Below are positions 60,084 through 64,000 of a DNA stretch of 64,000 bases, in pieces. Both the position numbers and the translations under genes were made by a program. Origin of the DNA: Flavobacteriales bacterium 34_180_T64 (GTDB lineage Bacteria > Bacteroidota > Bacteroidia > Flavobacteriales > Flavobacteriaceae); contig MAAR01000006.1 of assembly GCA_002162765.1 (NCBI GenBank), positions 62,001-126,000 on the forward strand, written 5' to 3'. Under the pieces are notes generated by a model. It ran no database searches. It was given only the letters and a program-made list of their open reading frames with translations, and had not been told where the DNA came from. The number at the start of each line of letters is the position of its first letter. Position 1 is the stretch's first letter.

Positions 60084-63000
60084 ATGAAAAAAATAGTTTC
60101 TATTGTAATGTTATTCTGCATTACAATTCTTTCTGCCCAAGACTTATCAATAGACTTATTAAAAAACATGAACCCAAGGAATATTGGTCCTGGAGGCATG
60201 TCTGGCCGTGTTACCGCCATTGATGTTGTGCATACAAATCCAGACATTATGTATGTTGGTACTGCTTCAGGTGGACTATGGAAATCAACTTCAGGAGGCG
60301 TGACTTGGGAACCTATATTTGAAAAAGAAGCCACTGCTTCAATTGGTGCTGTCGCCATTCAACAATCGAATCCAAGTGTTATTTGGGTAGGTACTGGAGA
60401 AGGTAATCCACGAAATAGTTTAAATGGAGGTTACGGTGTTTATCGCTCACTTGATGGTGGAAAAAATTGGGCCTTAATGGGACTTGAGAACACGAGACAC
60501 ATTCATCGTGTAATCGTTGACCCTACGAATCCAGATGTTGTATATGTAGCTGCCATTGGATCTCCTTGGGGAGAACATCCAGAACGTGGCGTTTTTAAAA
60601 CTATAGATGGTGGAAAAACCTGGTCTAAAATTTTATTTGCCAATAATAAAACAGGAGCCGCTGATCTGATCATGGACCCTACTAATCCGAACAAATTAAT
60701 AGCAACTTTATGGGAACATAAACGTGATCCATGGTTTTTTAATTCTGGAGGCGTAGGTTCTGGACTTCATATTACACATGATGGTGGTGAAACTTGGAAA
60801 AAAATAACCGAAGATGAAGGATTTCCATCCGGAAACCTCGGTCGAATTGGCGTTGCAATTGCTTCAAATAAACCCAATGTCGTTTACGCATTGGTTGAAG
60901 CCGAAAAAAACGCTTTGTATCGTAGTAACGATGGTGGATTTAAATGGCAAAAGGTGAATGATAAATCTAGTGGAAGAGGTTCCGGTGGAATTGGTAATAG
61001 ACCCTTTTATTATTCAGAAATATATGTCGATCCACAAAATGAAAATCGTGTGTATTCTATTTATACTTATGTTAACGTAAGTGAAGATGGTGGAAAAAGT
61101 TTTAATCAATTGATGCCTGCTTATAACGTTAGTAATGGTGTACATCCAGATCATCATGCTTGGTGGATTCATCCAACAAATGGCGACTTCATGATTGATG
61201 GAAATGATGGTGGTATGAACATCACAAAAGATGGTGGGAAATCATGGCGCTTTATTGGAAACCTTCCAGTGGCACAATTTTATCATATCAATGTAGATAA
61301 TGAAACCCCATACAATGTGTATGGAGGCATGCAAGATAATGGATCTTGGAGAGGACCGGCTTATACATGGCGTGTGCAAGGTATTCGTAATAGTTATTGG
61401 CAAGAAATAAGTTTTGGCGATGGTTTTGATGTGGTCCCAGATAAAGAGGATTCTCGTTATGGATGGTCGATGAGTCAGCAAGGTTATGTGAGTCGTTACG
61501 ATTGGAAAACAGGCAATAACTACTATGTGCGACCAACACATCCTAATCCTGATGTCAAGCTTCGTTTCAATTGGAATTCAGCTATAAATATTGATCCTTT
61601 CGACAATAGCACGATTTACTTCGGCAGTCAGTTTGTACATAAATCGACAGACAAAGGATTAACTTGGACTATAATTTCTGATGATCTTACGACTAACGAT
61701 CCTGAAAAATTAAAACAGGACGAAAGTGGTGGATTGACAATGGATGCTACTGGAGCTGAAAACCATTGTACGATCTTAGTAATTGAACCTTCAGTTTTGG
61801 AAAAAGATATGCTTTGGGCTAGTACTGATGATGGACGTGTACATTACACAACAAATGGTGGTACATCATGGACAGATGTTACTAAAAACATAAAAGGCTT
61901 ACCTGCTGGAAGTTGGATTCCTCAAATTAAAGCTTCCAACAAGAATAAAGGAGAAGCTTTGCTGATAGCAAATGATTATAGACGATTCAATTATACGCCT
62001 TATGCCTACAGGACTAAAGATTACGGTCAAACTTGGGAAGGTATAGTTGACGCGAACGATGTTGAGAGCTACACCTTATCAATTGTTGAAGATTTAGTTG
62101 AACCAAACTTAATGTTCCTAGGAACAGACGACGGTTTATATGTGTCAATAAATGCAGGTCAATCGTGGACCAAATGGACCGAAGGGTTCCCTACAGTATC
62201 GGTAAAAGATTTAGTAATTCATCCACGTGAGCATGATCTAGTAATAGGAACTTTTGGTAGAGCTGCTTGGGTATTAGACGATATTCGACCACTTCGAGCA
62301 ATTGCTAAAAATGCATCCATCTTAGACGAATCAATAAAATTATTTAATGCTCCAACTGCGTATATTGCGGCATATCAAGAAGCAACAGGTAGTCGTTTCG
62401 GAGGAGATGCTTTATACAGTGGCACTAATAGAGGCAGTGGGGCTATCTTATCTTACTATGCAAAAATAAATAATCAAAAAAGCGAAGACAAAAAGGATGA
62501 TGTTACCAATGATAAAGATGAAAATGAGGTAAAATGGGATTCGTTAACTTTAAAAATATTTGATGGTGAGCGTTTAATAAGAACTTTAAAACAAAAAGCG
62601 CCTAAAGAAAGTGGCATTCATAAATGGACATGGAATATGGATGAAGCTGGTGTTAGTGGCCCTTCAAGAACAATTCAAAAACAAACGAGGGAACCTAGTG
62701 GATCCTATGTTCTACCCGGAGAATACAAAGCAATCTTAAGTTATGCTGATCAGAGTTCTGAAACTTTTGTTACTGTAAAATACGATCCTCGAATAGAAAC
62801 TACAACTTCATATCTTAAAAACTCATATGATGCAACCAAGCAAATAGAAGCGTTGAATAAAGTTACGGCCGATGCAGTAAAACAATTAGTTGAAAGTAAA
62901 ACGATTGCTCAAAATTTTCAATCTGATTTGAAAAAATTAGACAAAGACGCTTTCAAAGATCCAATTGAGGACTCTAAAACCATTATTGAAAAAATTGACG

Positions 63001-63290
63001 AACTCATTGATATTTATTTAGGAAAAGAAGATAAAAGACAAGGGATTACAAGCAGTTCTATAGTGACGGTAAATGATCGTATTAATGCTGCGGCATTCTA
63101 TGCAAATTCTAGACCTAGTGGATTAACGAGTACTGAAACGACGCTTATAAATCATGCTAAAGATGCCATTAATAGCGCTCTAAACAAAACCAATGCATTC
63201 TTTAAAAATGAATGGACAGCGTATCAAACAAAAATGAAGCAATTAGAGGCCAGTCCATTTAAAGAGGTTAAATCTTTTAAATTGGATTAA
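60084..63290 (+). CDS. Large secreted BNR/sortilin-like repeat protein
   Basis: 1068 residues from the ATG at 60084, which opens a signal peptide (MKKIVSIVMLFCITILSAQ); an in-frame ATG at 59967 lies inside the PepSY gene. The body is a multi-blade propeller of BNR/Sortilin-type blades (for example YVGTASGGLWKSTSGGVTW, YRSNDGGFKWQKVND, LYVSINAGQSWTKW). It is often annotated as glycosyl hydrolase, but no catalytic dyad is visible. A C-terminal segment (about 860-1068) includes KIDELIDIYLG and lacks a T9SS sorting domain. Family members are common in Bacteroidota; function unknown, possibly protein or peptide handling. Confidence 0.85.
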   Translation: MKKIVSIVMLFCITILSAQDLSIDLLKNMNPRNIGPGGMSGRVTAIDVVHTNPDIMYVGTASGGLWKSTSGGVTWEPIFEKEATASIGAVAIQQSNPSVIWVGTGEGNPRNSLNGGYGVYRSLDGGKNWALMGLENTRHIHRVIVDPTNPDVVYVAAIGSPWGEHPERGVFKTIDGGKTWSKILFANNKTGAADLIMDPTNPNKLIATLWEHKRDPWFFNSGGVGSGLHITHDGGETWKKITEDEGFPSGNLGRIGVAIASNKPNVVYALVEAEKNALYRSNDGGFKWQKVNDKSSGRGSGGIGNRPFYYSEIYVDPQNENRVYSIYTYVNVSEDGGKSFNQLMPAYNVSNGVHPDHHAWWIHPTNGDFMIDGNDGGMNITKDGGKSWRFIGNLPVAQFYHINVDNETPYNVYGGMQDNGSWRGPAYTWRVQGIRNSYWQEISFGDGFDVVPDKEDSRYGWSMSQQGYVSRYDWKTGNNYYVRPTHPNPDVKLRFNWNSAINIDPFDNSTIYFGSQFVHKSTDKGLTWTIISDDLTTNDPEKLKQDESGGLTMDATGAENHCTILVIEPSVLEKDMLWASTDDGRVHYTTNGGTSWTDVTKNIKGLPAGSWIPQIKASNKNKGEALLIANDYRRFNYTPYAYRTKDYGQTWEGIVDANDVESYTLSIVEDLVEPNLMFLGTDDGLYVSINAGQSWTKWTEGFPTVSVKDLVIHPREHDLVIGTFGRAAWVLDDIRPLRAIAKNASILDESIKLFNAPTAYIAAYQEATGSRFGGDALYSGTNRGSGAILSYYAKINNQKSEDKKDDVTNDKDENEVKWDSLTLKIFDGERLIRTLKQKAPKESGIHKWTWNMDEAGVSGPSRTIQKQTREPSGSYVLPGEYKAILSYADQSSETFVTVKYDPRIETTTSYLKNSYDATKQIEALNKVTADAVKQLVESKTIAQNFQSDLKKLDKDAFKDPIEDSKTIIEKIDELIDIYLGKEDKRQGITSSSIVTVNDRINAAAFYANSRPSGLTSTETTLINHAKDAINSALNKTNAFFKNEWTAYQTKMKQLEASPFKEVKSFKLD

Positions 63291-63308
63291 GAGTCAATTT
63301 ATGAAAAA

Positions 63309-63342
63309 AAAAGACCTTACAGTAATTACTATAAGGTCTTTT
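63309..63342. terminator. Bidirectional terminator
   Basis: AAAAGACCTTA (63309-63319) pairs exactly with TAAGGTCTTTT (63332-63342). A and T runs flank it. It separates the BNR gene from the convergent Crp/Fnr gene. Confidence 0.85.
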
Positions 63343-63360
63343 ATTATAAATAATTTCTTA

Positions 63361-64000
63361 TTATTCAACGCGTTCTAAACCTGAAATGTATTCTATCTTT
63401 ATCTGTTTACCTGATGTTGTAATCAAGCCTTCTTTTTTAAGTTGTGACAACACTCTAATTGCAGATTCTGTTGCAGTTCCAACAATGCTTGCATAGTCTT
63501 CTCTCGAAAGTATAACGTTTAAATATCCCTTATCATCGTTTCCGAAATTATCTAATATATAAAGTAAGGCTTCAGCCAATCGTTTCTTTACAGATTTCTG
63601 CGCCATATTAACAATAATATTATCCGCTTCTTTTAAATCGTTAGCCATGTCTTGCAGCACATTCATCGAAAAACTAGAGTTCTGCTGCAAATCACCTATG
63701 ATTTCACTTTTAGGTATAAAACATACCTCCATATCATTTAAAGCAATGGCGCTCAAATTAGAAGACTCATCACTTATTAATGAACGTTGCCCCAACAAAT
63801 CACCTTTCATTACCAATTTCACAATTTGATCTCTACCATTTGCGCTTAGTTTTGTGAGTTTACATAAGCCGTCCTTAACACAAAAAACGCCATTTAGTGT
63901 TTCCCCTTCCTCAAAAATGACTTCGCCTTTTTTGATGAATTTCGAAGTTTTACACCCAGAAATCCTTACTAGTTCGTCTTTCGTTAAAGCTTTTAAAGAA
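63361..64000 (-). CDS. Crp/Fnr family regulator, 5' end cut by window
   Basis: The frame stays open from 63361 to the window edge, giving at least 213 residues; a GTG at 63822 is internal. The cyclic-nucleotide-type beta-roll comes first (FIKKGEVIFEEGETLNGVFC, KLVMKGDLLGQRSL), then the dimer helix (NVLQDMANDLKEADNI) and a winged HTH (LSREDYASIVGTATESAIRVLSQLKKEGLI). A Cys in ISGCKTSKF near the visible N-terminus is seen in flavobacterial Crp/Fnr proteins. Whether the FNR-type iron-sulfur Cys cluster exists depends on the missing N-terminus. The effector is unknown. Confidence 0.9.
   Translation of the reverse strand, partial: SLKALTKDELVRISGCKTSKFIKKGEVIFEEGETLNGVFCVKDGLCKLTKLSANGRDQIVKLVMKGDLLGQRSLISDESSNLSAIALNDMEVCFIPKSEIIGDLQQNSSFSMNVLQDMANDLKEADNIIVNMAQKSVKKRLAEALLYILDNFGNDDKGYLNVILSREDYASIVGTATESAIRVLSQLKKEGLITTSGKQIKIEYISGLERVE

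Overview
The window is low-GC chromosomal DNA of a Bacteroidota bacterium, almost certainly a marine-type member of the Flavobacteriaceae. Supporting signs are: several secreted proteins ending in type IX secretion (T9SS) sorting domains; a PorP/SprF protein next to a very large repeat protein; an ECF sigma/FecR/STN-TonB receptor cassette; -7 boxes of the TAnnTTTG type; weak ribosome binding sites; and a carbamoyl-phosphate synthase large chain that lacks the C-terminal MGS domain. I cannot fix the genus. There is no rRNA, tRNA, CRISPR array, insertion sequence or prophage that I can see. Coding density is very high and no gene-free stretch exceeds about 300 bases; the largest gaps (31994-32289 and 40820-41094) hold no gene that I can support.

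Layout. 1-4623 (+): the 3' part of a TPR protein, a SCO1-like lipoprotein, RmuC, then a SatD-like HTH protein and a DUF3307 membrane protein, preceded by a degenerate 28-bp tandem repeat that looks like an operator array. 4620-8375 (-): an ECF sigma factor, a FecR-type anti-sigma factor and an STN-domain TonB-dependent receptor, divergent from two acidic lipoproteins (8487-10088). 10208-13712 (+): an uncharacterised secreted redox cluster with an OB-fold protein, a lamin-tail-like T9SS protein, cytochrome c, a DUF5777 barrel, a c-type cytochrome lipoprotein and a YceI protein. 13761-26678 is mixed housekeeping: carB, rpmH, a lytic transglycosylase, an alpha/beta hydrolase, a GNAT-like protein, mtaB, a peptide-binding lipoprotein, a GlmU-like protein and rpmE type B, with two further T9SS cargo proteins.

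26839-40819 (+): DUF4199 and a GtrB-like glycosyltransferase, a phosphohexomutase, an MsbA-like ABC exporter, a second ECF sigma operon with its membrane and periplasmic partners, an RsmB-like rRNA methyltransferase, a secreted endonuclease I and purL. 41095-49060 (+) is a surface-protein locus: an orphan NarL-type response regulator, a GGGAAAACC inverted-repeat pair, a beta-helix-like secreted protein, a 1593-residue adhesin-like protein with 5 x 77-residue and 16 MopE-type repeats plus a type B sorting domain, its PorP/SprF partner and a SnoaL-like protein. 49173-57434 (+) is a fatty-acid degradation locus (acyl-CoA ligase, MarR regulator, fadN, fadA, fadE) with the gene order of Bacillus fadNAE. 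It is interrupted by a four-helix-bundle gene sitting between the two halves of an intergenic repeat. 57530-64000: a beta-propeller/DUF6265 fusion, a YdeI-like protein, a PepSY membrane protein, a large BNR/sortilin-like secreted protein and, at the right edge on the minus strand, a truncated Crp/Fnr regulator.

The most worthwhile leads are the 28-bp operator array before the SatD-like gene, the sigma/receptor cassette facing acidic lipoproteins, the four-helix-bundle insertion, and the GGGAAAACC element between the orphan response regulator and the adhesin operon.
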